A stretch of DNA of 5,295 bases from Mycobacterium sp. (GTDB taxonomy: Bacteria > Actinomycetota > Actinomycetes > Mycobacteriales > Mycobacteriaceae). Below the pieces are notes generated by a model that saw only the letters and a list, made by a program, of their open reading frames with translations, did no database searches and was not told the DNA's origin. The position numbers and the translations under genes were made by a program. Positions 1-5,295 of the stretch are shown here, piece after piece; position 1 is the stretch's first letter; each line of letters opens with the position of its first letter. The stretch covers positions 1 through 5,295 of the forward strand of contig JAFAQO010000330.1 in assembly GCA_019246375.1 (NCBI GenBank), read 5' to 3'.

Positions 1-1263
1 GGCCCGCTGCACCGCTGCCGCGGTGTCGTCACCGATCGCCGAGAACCCCTGGCGACTGGCGGCGACGGCGTTCGCCTGTTCGAGGAGGTTGACGGCGTTG
101 GTGGGCTTGCGGCCCCGCAGCTGCAACTCAGCGCGCAGATCGTTGAGCCGTTTCGGCGCTGCGCCGCGCAGCGCCTTGTACACCTTCGCCAGTAACTCTT
201 CATCGGGACGCTGTGTGGTGAAAAACCTTGCGAGCGAGAGGTTTTCGGGACGGTAGAACAGCCGGGCAAGCGCCGCCTCGCAGTCGCGGCCGCCGCGACC
301 GATCTGCTGGTAGTAGCTGTCCAGCGAGTCCGGTACCGAGGCGTGCACCACGAAGCGCACGTTTGGCTTGTCGATGCCCATACCGAACGCCGATGTCGCG
401 GCCACGACGTCGTAGTCGTCGTCTTGGAAGCGGCGATGGACCTCGTCGCGCTCCGCCGACTTCAAACCGGCGTGGTAGGCGGCCGACGACACCCCGTTGT
501 CGCGCAGCTCCGCGGCGTAGAACTCGGCGTCCTTGCGGGTCGCGGCGTACAGCAGCCCCGGGCCGTCGAGCTCGCTGACCGCGGCCACCACGGCGCCGTA
601 TTGTTCGGTGCCGTCCACGAAATGTTCGACCTCCAACCGCAGGTTGGGCCGATCAAAGCCGGTGGCGATCACGACCGGATCGCGCAACCGCAAATGCTCG
701 ACGATCTCGCGCCGGACCACCGGTGAAGCGGTGGCCGTCAGGCCCGCGACGGGCGGCCGGTTGAGCCGGTCGATCCCATCTGCGAGGCGCAGGTAGCTCG
801 GTCGGAAGTCGTGGCCCCACGCCGACACGCAGTGCGCCTCGTCGACGACGACCAGAGACACGTCGACCGTGCGCAAATGCGCGATGACGTCGTCCTTGGT
901 GAGCTGCTCGGGCGCCAGGAAAATGTATTCCGCTTCGTTTTGCTGCACCGCGTTCCAACTACGGTCGGTCTCGGCGGCGCGCTGGCTAGAGTTGATCGCC
1001 ACCGCATCTGGCGCATCGAACCCTTCGAGCTGGGCGATCTGGTCCCGCTGAAGCGCAATTAACGGCGATATCACCAGGGTCACGCCGTCGATCAGGATCG
1101 CGGGGACTTGATAGATCCCGGATTTGCCTGATCCGGTCGGCATCACCGCCAGCACGTCGCGGCGGGCGAGGATCGCTTCCATCGCGTCGAGCTGCGCCGG
1201 GCGCAGTTGCTTCCAGCCGAAAACCCGGTCTGCTACCTGCTCGAGGTCGGCGCGTCGGCTCAC
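1..1263 (-). CDS. rqlH: RecQ-like ATP-dependent DNA helicase, RqlH type (C-terminus outside window)
   Basis: Superfamily II 3'-5' DNA helicase, expected to use ATP to move on single-stranded DNA and unwind duplexes in DNA repair. Translating the minus strand by hand gives 421 uninterrupted codons. Motifs in order: Walker A MPTGSGKS (41-48), [10 protein letters not shown] (66-75), DEAH (141-144) followed by [21 protein letters not shown] (175-179), GFDRPNL (202-208), AYHAGL (262-267), [13 protein letters not shown] (289-301) and arginine-finger motif [11 protein letters not shown] (319-327). E. coli RecQ has its zinc cysteines about 50 residues after motif VI; here there is no cysteine from 329 to 421. 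This fits mycobacterial RqlH, reported as about 691 residues: ATPase domain to about 346, a linker, a four-cysteine zinc module near 435-499, then a ComF/phosphoribosyltransferase-like end. The GTG at 1263 is the first start after the in-frame stop at 1324-1326, and its ribosome site is weak. The family call is secure. The RqlH call is an inference, because the diagnostic C-terminus is not visible. Confidence 0.9.
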   Translation of the reverse strand, partial: MSRRADLEQVADRVFGWKQLRPAQLDAMEAILARRDVLAVMPTGSGKSGIYQVPAILIDGVTLVISPLIALQRDQIAQLEGFDAPDAVAINSSQRAAETDRSWNAVQQNEAEYIFLAPEQLTKDDVIAHLRTVDVSLVVVDEAHCVSAWGHDFRPSYLRLADGIDRLNRPPVAGLTATASPVVRREIVEHLRLRDPVVIATGFDRPNLRLEVEHFVDGTEQYGAVVAAVSELDGPGLLYAATRKDAEFYAAELRDNGVSSAAYHAGLKSAERDEVHRRFQDDDYDVVAATSAFGMGIDKPNVRFVVHASVPDSLDSYYQQIGRGGRDCEAALARLFYRPENLSLARFFTTQRPDEELLAKVYKALRGAAPKRLNDLRAELQLRGRKPTNAVNLLEQANAVAASRQGFSAIGDDTAAAVQRA

Positions 1264-1330
1264 CGATGCCCAATACCCCCGGGCCGCACCGCGAAACTCC
1301 TGGCTTCCGGTGCGTGCGGGAGGTCAGACT

Positions 1331-1335
1331 GGAGG
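1331..1335 (+). promoter_or_regulatory. Ribosome binding site GGAGG for rlmN
   Basis: GGAGG lies five bases before the ATG at 1341. It fixes the rlmN start there instead of at the in-frame ATG at 1266. Confidence 0.85.
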
Positions 1336-1340
1336 TGATC

Positions 1341-2432
1341 ATGACGCAACAGTTAGTGTTCGAGGCGCCGCGCCGCGCGTCGCCGCCCCGGCACCTGGCC
1401 GATCTGGACGCGGCAGGCCGCGCGGCAGCCGTCGCCGAGCTGGGCCTGCCGGCGTTTCGCGCCAAGCAGCTCGCGCACCAGTACTACGGCCGGCTGACCG
1501 CCGACCCGCGGCAGATGACCGATCTGCCCGCGGCTGTTCGCGACCAGGTCGCCGACGCCATGTTCCCGAAGCTGCTCACCACGGTGCGAGACGTCACCTG
1601 TGATGCCGGTCAAACCCGCAAGACGTTGTGGCGCGCGATGGACGGGACGACGTTCGAGTCGGTGCTGATGCGGTACCCGAAGCGCACTACCGTGTGCATC
1701 TCGTCGCAGGCCGGCTGCGGAATGGCGTGCCCGTTCTGCGCCACCGGGCAGGGCGGCCTGAACCGGAACCTGTCGACCGCGGAGATCGTCGAGCAGGTGC
1801 GCAACGCCGCTGCGGCGCTGCGGGACGACTGGGGTGACCGGTTGTCCAACGTGGTGTTCATGGGCATGGGGGAGCCGCTGGCCAACTACAACAGGGTGGT
1901 CGCGGCGGTGCACCGGATCACCGATCCGCCGCCGCACGGGTTCGGGATTTCGGCCCGCTCCGTGACGGTGTCGACGGTCGGACTGGCTCCGGCGATCCGC
2001 AAGCTTGCCGACGAACGACTCGCGGTGACGCTGGCCTTATCGCTGCACGCGCCCGACGACGAGTTGCGCGACACGCTGGTGCCGGTCAACGCCAAGTGGA
2101 AGATCGGCGCAGCGCTCGATGCTGCCCGCTACTATGCCGATTCGACCGGCCGGCGGGTATCGATCGAATACGCGCTGATCCGCGATGTCAACGACCAGCC
2201 CTGGCGGGCGGATTTGCTGGCCAAGTTGCTGCATCGCGCGCTTGGCCAGCTGGTGCATGTGAACGTGATCCCGCTCAATCCGACACCGGGCAGCCAATGG
2301 GACGCCAGCCCCGAACCGGTGCAGCGCGAGTTCGTCCGGCGGGTCCGTGCCAACGGGGTGCCCTGCACGGTACGTGATACCCGCGGCCGTGAAATCAGCG
2401 CCGCCTGCGGTCAGTTGGCCGCCGATGGGTAA
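1341..2432 (+). CDS. rlmN: Dual-specificity RNA methyltransferase RlmN (23S rRNA A2503 / tRNA A37 C2-methyladenosine)
   Basis: Cytoplasmic radical-SAM enzyme. The family methylates C2 of A2503 in 23S rRNA, in the peptidyl-transferase region, and of A37 in some tRNAs, which affects decoding fidelity. The 363-residue product has every expected element: the 4Fe-4S motif C126-x3-C130-x2-C133, GMGEPL (175-180) for SAM binding, and the mechanistic pair C119 and C356 (in AACGQL). These two match E. coli C118 and the methyl-carrying C355. E106 sits where the E. coli catalytic glutamate (E105) lies. The N-terminal helical accessory domain covers about residues 15-100. The start at 1341 is preferred over the in-frame ATG at 1266, because GGAGG lies five bases upstream of 1341 and the length then matches other actinobacterial RlmN (about 364). 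The extra 25 residues ([13 protein letters not shown]...) read like intergenic sequence. It is divergent from the helicase gene and 21 bases before the CcdA-like gene. I recall that in M. tuberculosis H37Rv this gene is annotated in two pieces (Rv2879c/Rv2880c); here it is intact. Confidence 0.96.
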   Translation: MTQQLVFEAPRRASPPRHLADLDAAGRAAAVAELGLPAFRAKQLAHQYYGRLTADPRQMTDLPAAVRDQVADAMFPKLLTTVRDVTCDAGQTRKTLWRAMDGTTFESVLMRYPKRTTVCISSQAGCGMACPFCATGQGGLNRNLSTAEIVEQVRNAAAALRDDWGDRLSNVVFMGMGEPLANYNRVVAAVHRITDPPPHGFGISARSVTVSTVGLAPAIRKLADERLAVTLALSLHAPDDELRDTLVPVNAKWKIGAALDAARYYADSTGRRVSIEYALIRDVNDQPWRADLLAKLLHRALGQLVHVNVIPLNPTPGSQWDASPEPVQREFVRRVRANGVPCTVRDTRGREISAACGQLAADG

Positions 2433-2441
2433 CCGCTGCTC

Positions 2442-2447
2442 TAGTCT
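2442..2447 (+). promoter_or_regulatory. Candidate -10 element (TAGTCT) for leaderless transcription of the CcdA-like gene
   Basis: TAGTCT fits the mycobacterial -10 pattern TANNNT. It ends six bases before the GTG at 2454, so transcription would start at or next to the first base of the start codon. No Shine-Dalgarno sequence precedes that GTG. A TTGGCC at 2415-2420 lies 21 bases upstream, too far for a standard -35, but many mycobacterial promoters have no clear -35. The arrangement is visible in the sequence; promoter activity is inferred. Confidence 0.5.
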
Positions 2448-2453
2448 GCATTC

Positions 2454-3341
2454 GTGAACCAGGGGCTGGTGGGCTTGGCGTTCGCTTCCGGATTGGTTGC
2501 AGCGCTGAACCCCTGCGGTTTCGCCATGCTGCCCGGCTACCTGCTTCTGGTGGTGCGTCGGGCGGACAGCGAGGGGCATCCGCTGGAAACGGCTGCGCCG
2601 ACGGGGTTGGGCTCGGTTGCCCGCGCACTGGTGGCTACAGCGATGATGGCACTCGGGTTTTTAACCGTGTTCGGCGTTTTCGGCGCGCTCACCGTGTCGG
2701 CGGCTACGACGGTGCAGCGGTATCTGCCATATGTGACGGTACTGATCGGCATTGCGCTGGTGGGTATGGGTGTCTGGCTGCTCGCGGGCCGGGAACTGAC
2801 CCTGGTGATGCCCAAATCGATTGCCGGGCAACGCGCTCCGACGGTTCAGCTGGGCTCGATGTACGGGTACGGCGTCAGTTATGCGGTCGCCTCGCTGTCC
2901 TGCACCGTCGGCCCGTTTCTGGCGGTCACCGCGGCCAGCCTACGCGGCGGCTCCCTTGCCGGAAGCGTGGTGGTCTACCTGGCCTACGTCACCGGCCTCA
3001 CCCTCGTTGTCGGCGTGCTCGCTGTGGCCGCCGCTGCAGCGAGTTCGGCGGTGGCGGGCCATCTGCGGCGAACCTTGCCGTGGGTCAACCGGATCGGTGG
3101 GGCGCTGATGGTGCTGGTCGGGCTTTACGTCGGTTATTACGGCGTCTACGAGGTGCGTTCGCACCATGCCCGCCACCACGAGATGCACCACGAGGATTCG
3201 GTGATCCCTGGCGTTGGTCGCATGCAAAACGCGCTGGCCGACTGGGTGCACCAGCATGGCGCGTGGCCATGGCTGCTGGCGTTCGCCGCGCTGACGGCCG
3301 GCGTACTGAGCGGCGCCATATACCGACGCCTGCGACGGTAG
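2454..3341 (+). CDS. CcdA/DsbD-type integral membrane protein with an external histidine array
   Basis: A 295-residue polytopic membrane protein of the cytochrome c biogenesis (CcdA/DsbD transmembrane) family. The family moves reducing equivalents across the membrane through two cysteines within helices. Both are present: NPC (C21, helix 1, followed by MLPGY) and LSCTVGPF (C150, helix 4). Approximate helices: 5-32, 57-80, 90-111, 138-161, 167-198, 211-231 and 270-289, one more than the usual six. Arginine- and lysine-containing loops (35-36, 113-127, 204-213) and the RRLRR tail fit an N-outside, C-inside topology. That puts residues 232-269 outside; this loop holds HH pairs at 237, 241 and 245 plus H266 and H268. 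The GTG at 2454 follows rlmN by 21 bases and seems leaderless. The gene appears to correspond to M. tuberculosis Rv2877c, though the neighbouring mpt53 is missing. A role in thiol transfer to an exported thioredoxin-like protein, or in metal handling, is likely but not shown. Confidence 0.87.
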   Translation: MNQGLVGLAFASGLVAALNPCGFAMLPGYLLLVVRRADSEGHPLETAAPTGLGSVARALVATAMMALGFLTVFGVFGALTVSAATTVQRYLPYVTVLIGIALVGMGVWLLAGRELTLVMPKSIAGQRAPTVQLGSMYGYGVSYAVASLSCTVGPFLAVTAASLRGGSLAGSVVVYLAYVTGLTLVVGVLAVAAAAASSAVAGHLRRTLPWVNRIGGALMVLVGLYVGYYGVYEVRSHHARHHEMHHEDSVIPGVGRMQNALADWVHQHGAWPWLLAFAALTAGVLSGAIYRRLRR

Positions 3342-3355
3342 CCCGCGGCCTACCG
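3336..3355. terminator. Candidate bidirectional hairpin spanning two convergent stop codons
   Basis: CGGTAG (3336-3341) and CTACCG (3350-3355) are perfect inverted repeats. The stem can gain two further G-C pairs with one bulged base, around a CGC loop. The TAG of the CcdA-like gene (3339-3341) ends one arm, and the opposite-strand TAG of the small membrane protein (3350-3352) begins the other. No T-run follows on either strand, so a classical intrinsic terminator is not evident. Mycobacterial terminators often lack one. Confidence 0.4.
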
Positions 3356-3607
3356 GAGCCAGCCCCGCCGGCGGCCCCACCAATCACGCCCGATGATGAA
3401 AAGCGCGACGGCGGCGAACCCGATCAGCCACCAGTCCTCGATGTGGCCGCTGTGATTACGAAACAGCATCATGGCCAGCAGGAATATGACGATGACCCCA
3501 CCGGTGATGTGCCAGGTGCGGTAATTGATCCGGCTCCAGCCCCAGTGCGCGGACGGCACCTCGGCGGTCTCAAGCCTGGCGTTGCGCTCCACCTCAGTGC
3601 TGACCAC
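3350..3607 (-). CDS. Small two-helix membrane protein, DUF2631-like
   Basis: An 85-residue protein of unknown function. The N-terminal 35 residues are polar, with a Trp/His-rich patch (HWGWSRINYRTWHIT, 21-35). Two hydrophobic helices follow (about 36-49 and 59-72), separated by a short loop (RNHSGHIED). The tail is basic and tryptophan-rich (RDWWGRRRGWLR). The charge pattern predicts both ends in the cytoplasm and the short loop outside. Size, layout and position opposite the CcdA-like gene suggest the counterpart of M. tuberculosis Rv2876, which I recall as DUF2631; that assignment is from memory. The GTG at 3607 is chosen because GGAGG lies seven bases upstream. Its stop is eight bases from the convergent stop of the CcdA-like gene. 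The steady linkage to a CcdA-type protein hints at an envelope redox or metal role, but nothing in the protein shows a catalytic site. Confidence 0.82.
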   Translation of the reverse strand: MVSTEVERNARLETAEVPSAHWGWSRINYRTWHITGGVIVIFLLAMMLFRNHSGHIEDWWLIGFAAVALFIIGRDWWGRRRGWLR

Positions 3608-3614
3608 AGCAGAT

Positions 3615-3619
3615 CCTCC
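3615..3619 (-). promoter_or_regulatory. Ribosome binding site GGAGG for the DUF2631-like gene
   Basis: On the minus strand GGAGG stands seven bases before the GTG at 3607. It supports this GTG as the start of the small membrane protein. Confidence 0.75.
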
Positions 3620-3644
3620 GGCTCCGGGTGATTACTTCGCCGCC

Positions 3645-3650
3645 ATTCTG
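3645..3650 (-). promoter_or_regulatory. Candidate extended -10 element for the DUF2631-like gene
   Basis: The minus strand reads TGC-CAGAAT, resembling an extended -10 (TGN followed by a TATAAT-like hexamer, four of six bases). Transcription would begin near 3638, giving a leader of about 30 bases that contains the GGAGG. No good -35 is visible. Weak match. Confidence 0.3.
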
Positions 3651-3721
3651 GCACATCGCCCCTCGTCGCCGTCCTCGCCAGGGCTGTCCCCGATGAAGCC
3701 GGCAGTTTGTACGGGTAGCGG

Positions 3722-3740
3722 TTGGGCCGGATGCGGCCAA
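3722..3740 (-). terminator. Possible hairpin downstream of the PPE gene
   Basis: GGCCG (3725-3729) and CGGCC (3734-3738) form a five-pair stem with a four-base loop. Two T-A pairs extend it past a bulged G. It lies about 40 bases past the PPE stop codon. There is no T-run, and short GC hairpins are common in this DNA, so support is modest. The rest of 3608-3780 holds no recognisable gene. Confidence 0.25.
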
Positions 3741-3780
3741 TGCCACCGCCCGGGGAATCAGTTACCGGTCTCAATAGGCG

Positions 3781-4938
3781 TCAGACGAGCACCCGTGTGG
3801 GCATCACCTTGGGCTTGACGCCGTAGCGTGGTCCCATGCCGTAGCCTCCTCGGGTGGCCGAGGCATACGCCGGCATACCGGCCGACACTGTGTTCATACC
3901 GCCACCCTCTTCTGCGGGGGCGGTCCAACCCGAGCCCGCCAGCGTTGCAGCAGCAGGCTCAGCCGGGGTGGCCGCGGACCAAGTGGCCGGCACCGATAAT
4001 TTGCCGACTGGGGACGCCTGGCCCATAGTCGCCAGCACCGGGGCCCCACCCAAGCCCGCAGCACTCGCTGGGGCCGCACCAACCGGCCAGCCCGCGGTAC
4101 CGAGACCGCCGAAGGCAGGGGGAAGACCTGCACCGATAAGACCCGCGTCATAGGTGTGCGCGTACAAAACCCCGGTCACGATGGAATTGAATCCGTTCCA
4201 GGCAGCCATGTCGACAATCCCGTTCGGGATATTCATCACGAAATTGTTGTTCAAAATATCGGCTAATGACGGCGGATCCGCCGCCGCGGCCAGCGGGGCG
4301 GCGAGTGATTGCGTCGTGCTGGGCAGGTTGGACACCAGCCCCGGCAGCCCGGCCGGTGTGCCGGTGCCGGCGGCTTGGGTGAGTGCGACGGCTTGCGCGC
4401 CGAGCCCGCCGGGATTGGTGGTCGGCGCCGGCGGGTCCAACGGGTTCAACGTCGCGGCGCGGGCCGACGAGCCCGCGTAGCCGTACATCGCGGCGGCGTC
4501 TTGGGCCCACATCTCGCCGTAGTGCGCCTCGGTGGCCGCGATCGCCGGCGCATTCTGACCCAGGACATTAGTCGCGATCAGCGCCATCAGTTCAGCGCGG
4601 TTGGCCGCCACCAGCGACGGTGGCACCGTCGTCGCGAACGCGTTCTCGTAGGCACCGACGGCCGCTTTGCATTGGCTGGCCGTCTGCTCGGCCTGCGCGG
4701 CGATCGTGTGCAACCACGCCACGTAGGGCGCGGCCGCGGCCGCCATCGACGCCGACGACGGACCCAGCCAGGAACCGCCGGTGAGCCCCGATATGACCGA
4801 CGAGTAGGAGACCGCCGCGGAGTGCAGCTCGGCCGCCAGCTCGTCCCAGGCCGATGCTGCGGCCAGCAGCGATGCTGGCCCGGCCCCGGCATACATTCGC
4901 CCCGAATTGACCTCCGGCGGCAAAACCCCGAAATCCAT
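3781..4938 (-). CDS. PPE family protein, PPE-SVP subfamily
   Basis: A 385-residue PPE protein, probably exported by a type VII (ESX) secretion system to the cell surface or medium. The N-terminal helical PPE domain covers about 1-160, with the Pro-Pro-Glu motif at residues 7-9 (MDFGVLPPE), the WxG turn W57-L58-G59, and the typical [17 protein letters not shown] segment (140-156). A Pro/Ala/Gly-rich linker follows (about 165-222), then a less repetitive stretch with [13 protein letters not shown] (228-240). The subfamily signature GxxSVPxxW appears as GKLSVPATW (312-320), and the family-typical tail [16 protein letters not shown] ends the protein. It has no PGRS or MPTR repeats. The start at 4938 is chosen over an in-frame ATG at 5013 because AAGGAG stands five bases upstream and PPE proteins begin MDFG-type. 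No PE gene lies directly upstream, so it is a solitary PPE. SVP proteins are typically ESX-5 substrates, but the actual system cannot be read from this window. Confidence 0.95.
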   Translation of the reverse strand: MDFGVLPPEVNSGRMYAGAGPASLLAAASAWDELAAELHSAAVSYSSVISGLTGGSWLGPSSASMAAAAAPYVAWLHTIAAQAEQTASQCKAAVGAYENAFATTVPPSLVAANRAELMALIATNVLGQNAPAIAATEAHYGEMWAQDAAAMYGYAGSSARAATLNPLDPPAPTTNPGGLGAQAVALTQAAGTGTPAGLPGLVSNLPSTTQSLAAPLAAAADPPSLADILNNNFVMNIPNGIVDMAAWNGFNSIVTGVLYAHTYDAGLIGAGLPPAFGGLGTAGWPVGAAPASAAGLGGAPVLATMGQASPVGKLSVPATWSAATPAEPAAATLAGSGWTAPAEEGGGMNTVSAGMPAYASATRGGYGMGPRYGVKPKVMPTRVLV

Positions 4939-4943
4939 CACTT

Positions 4944-4949
4944 CTCCTT
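4944..4949 (-). promoter_or_regulatory. Ribosome binding site AAGGAG for the PPE gene
   Basis: The minus strand reads AAGGAG, then AAGTG, then the ATG at 4938. The five-base spacing decides the start codon and excludes the 25-residue extension from 5013. Confidence 0.85.
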
Positions 4950-5030
4950 GACAAGACACTGACGTTGCTGACGCAGACCGACCGGCTGACGGCTTCCTGC
5001 ATGGACGCAGCAAGACGCTCAGCTCAAGGC

Positions 5031-5099
5031 GGGCTGGTGTTATCGCCGCGCGCCGAGGCCACCTCGGCAGAGCGCGCGGCTATTGACGTGGGCTGGTGT
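5031..5099. repeat. Ten-base direct repeat flanking the hairpin
   Basis: GGGCTGGTGT occurs at 5031-5040 and 5090-5099, one copy on each side of the hairpin. The copies are exact but short. Chance is possible in GC-rich DNA. Confidence 0.35.
5045..5080 (-). terminator. Strong bulged hairpin, candidate terminator of the gene ending at 5109
   Basis: The inner stem is seven perfect pairs, GCCGAGG (5052-5058) with CCTCGGC (5062-5068), around a three-base loop. An outer stem of seven more pairs joins GCCGCGC (5045-5051) to GCGCGGC (5074-5080), with a five-base one-sided bulge (5069-5073). On the minus strand it begins 28 bases past the stop codon at 5109-5111, where a terminator would be expected. 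No T-run follows. Confidence 0.45.
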
Positions 5100-5108
5100 C
5101 GCCGGCCG

Positions 5109-5294
5109 TCATAGCACGGCTCGGCGCCAGCCGATCAGCGTCTGGATACGCAGAGATGTGTCAGAAGATCTTGACCGGAATGGGTCGTGGCGGGTGCACG
5201 ACTGTGAGTCCCGTTCGGAAAGCACCACGAGGATGGCAACGAAATAGGCGATGGTGATGCCGCCGACAACGGCGCCACCCGCGACTGAGTCGGC
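5109..5294 (-). CDS. Possible C-terminal end of an unidentified membrane protein (partial)
   Basis: The minus strand is open from the window edge for 61 codons to a TGA at 5109-5111. The first 30 codons have G or C at about 80% of third positions. They encode a hydrophobic helix, roughly GGAVVGGITIAYFVAILVVL, followed by SERD and a polar tail ending IGWRRAVL. Third-position GC falls after about codon 30. Another minus-strand frame over the same bases ends plausibly in VHPPRPIPVKIF with a stop at 5161-5163, so either the frame or a frameshift is uncertain. The hairpin just downstream supports a real gene ending here. I do not recognise the family. Open frames of this length arise by chance in such DNA. 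Confidence 0.35.
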   Translation of the reverse strand, partial: ADSVAGGAVVGGITIAYFVAILVVLSERDSQSCTRHDPFRSRSSDTSLRIQTLIGWRRAVL

Positions 5295-5295
5295 G

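Larger units (their letters stand above)
4950..5108 (-). other. Non-coding leader upstream of the PPE gene
   Basis: No convincing gene is visible on either strand. The stretch contains three copies of CTGACG (4959-4964, 4968-4973, 4986-4991), two copies of GGGCTGGTGT (5031-5040, 5090-5099) and the hairpin at 5045-5080. A TTGAGC lies on the minus strand near 5022-5027, but no good -10 stands at the right distance, so I do not call the PPE promoter. Confidence 0.5.

Noticed and set aside
1266..1340. In-frame ATG at 1266 giving a 25-residue N-terminal extension of RlmN
   Set aside because: There is no ribosome site before it. A strong GGAGG precedes the ATG at 1341, and the 363-residue length from 1341 fits the family.
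1353..1937. 194-codon open frame on the minus strand inside rlmN
   Set aside because: Rich in Arg, His and Gly, without domains, and fully covered by rlmN and its catalytic motifs.
2037..2579. 180-codon open frame on the minus strand across the rlmN / CcdA-like junction
   Set aside because: It overlaps two well-supported genes on the other strand and shows no recognisable motif.
3080..3631. 183-codon plus-strand open frame running across the convergent gene ends
   Set aside because: It overlaps the CcdA-like gene in another frame and the small membrane protein on the opposite strand. The product is low-complexity Arg/Pro-rich.
3608..3780. Possible small gene between the DUF2631-like gene and the PPE gene
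   Set aside because: Open frames here are short and lack a ribosome site with a plausible start. The region is better read as the promoter of the small gene and the 3' end of the PPE transcript.
4309..4962. 217-codon open frame on the plus strand, opposite the PPE gene
   Set aside because: Its product is very rich in Arg and Gly, typical of a shadow frame opposite a GC-rich gene. The PPE frame on the other strand is certain.
4939..5013. In-frame ATG at 5013 extending the PPE protein by 25 residues
   Set aside because: PPE proteins begin close to the Pro-Pro-Glu motif, and AAGGAG precedes the ATG at 4938. The extension has no family resemblance.
1..5295. CRISPR array, tRNA or rRNA gene, insertion sequence or phage remnant
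   Set aside because: No regularly spaced repeats, cloverleaf with a conserved T-loop, rRNA segment, transposase or integrase motif was seen on reading both strands.

Overview
The window looks like chromosomal DNA of a Mycobacterium. It is GC-rich and carries a PPE-SVP protein, a family confined to mycobacteria and expanded in slow growers. It also has an rlmN / CcdA-like / small DUF2631-like block that, from memory, matches M. tuberculosis Rv2880c-Rv2876. The helicase at the left end fits RqlH, which is present in M. smegmatis and some other mycobacteria but, as I recall, not in M. tuberculosis. A non-tuberculous, probably slow-growing species is the best guess.

Layout. Bases 1-1263 (minus) hold the first 421 codons of a RecQ-like ATP-dependent helicase, cut by the window edge. 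A 77-base divergent spacer leads to rlmN (1341-2432, plus), the radical-SAM 23S rRNA/tRNA adenosine C2 methyltransferase. Twenty-one bases later starts a seven-helix CcdA/DsbD-type membrane protein (2454-3341, plus), probably read from its own leaderless promoter. It converges with a small two-helix membrane protein (3350-3607, minus), and the two stop codons lie in the two arms of one short palindrome. A lone PPE-SVP gene (3781-4938, minus) follows. Beyond it is a leader with small repeats and a strong hairpin, then the possible C-terminus of another minus-strand gene (5109-5294).

How the genes relate. There is no single operon. The helicase and rlmN are divergent and serve DNA repair and RNA modification. 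The CcdA-like protein carries the two buried cysteines expected of a transmembrane thiol-relay protein, plus a regular HH-x2-HH-x2-HH array in a loop predicted to lie outside the membrane. The secreted thioredoxin-like partner that I recall next to it in M. tuberculosis (mpt53) is absent here. The PPE protein has the hallmarks of a type VII secretion substrate but no PE partner in view.

I see no CRISPR array, tRNA, rRNA, insertion sequence or phage gene, and no clearly new multigene system. The most unusual items are the histidine array, the missing thioredoxin partner, the leaderless start and the hairpins.
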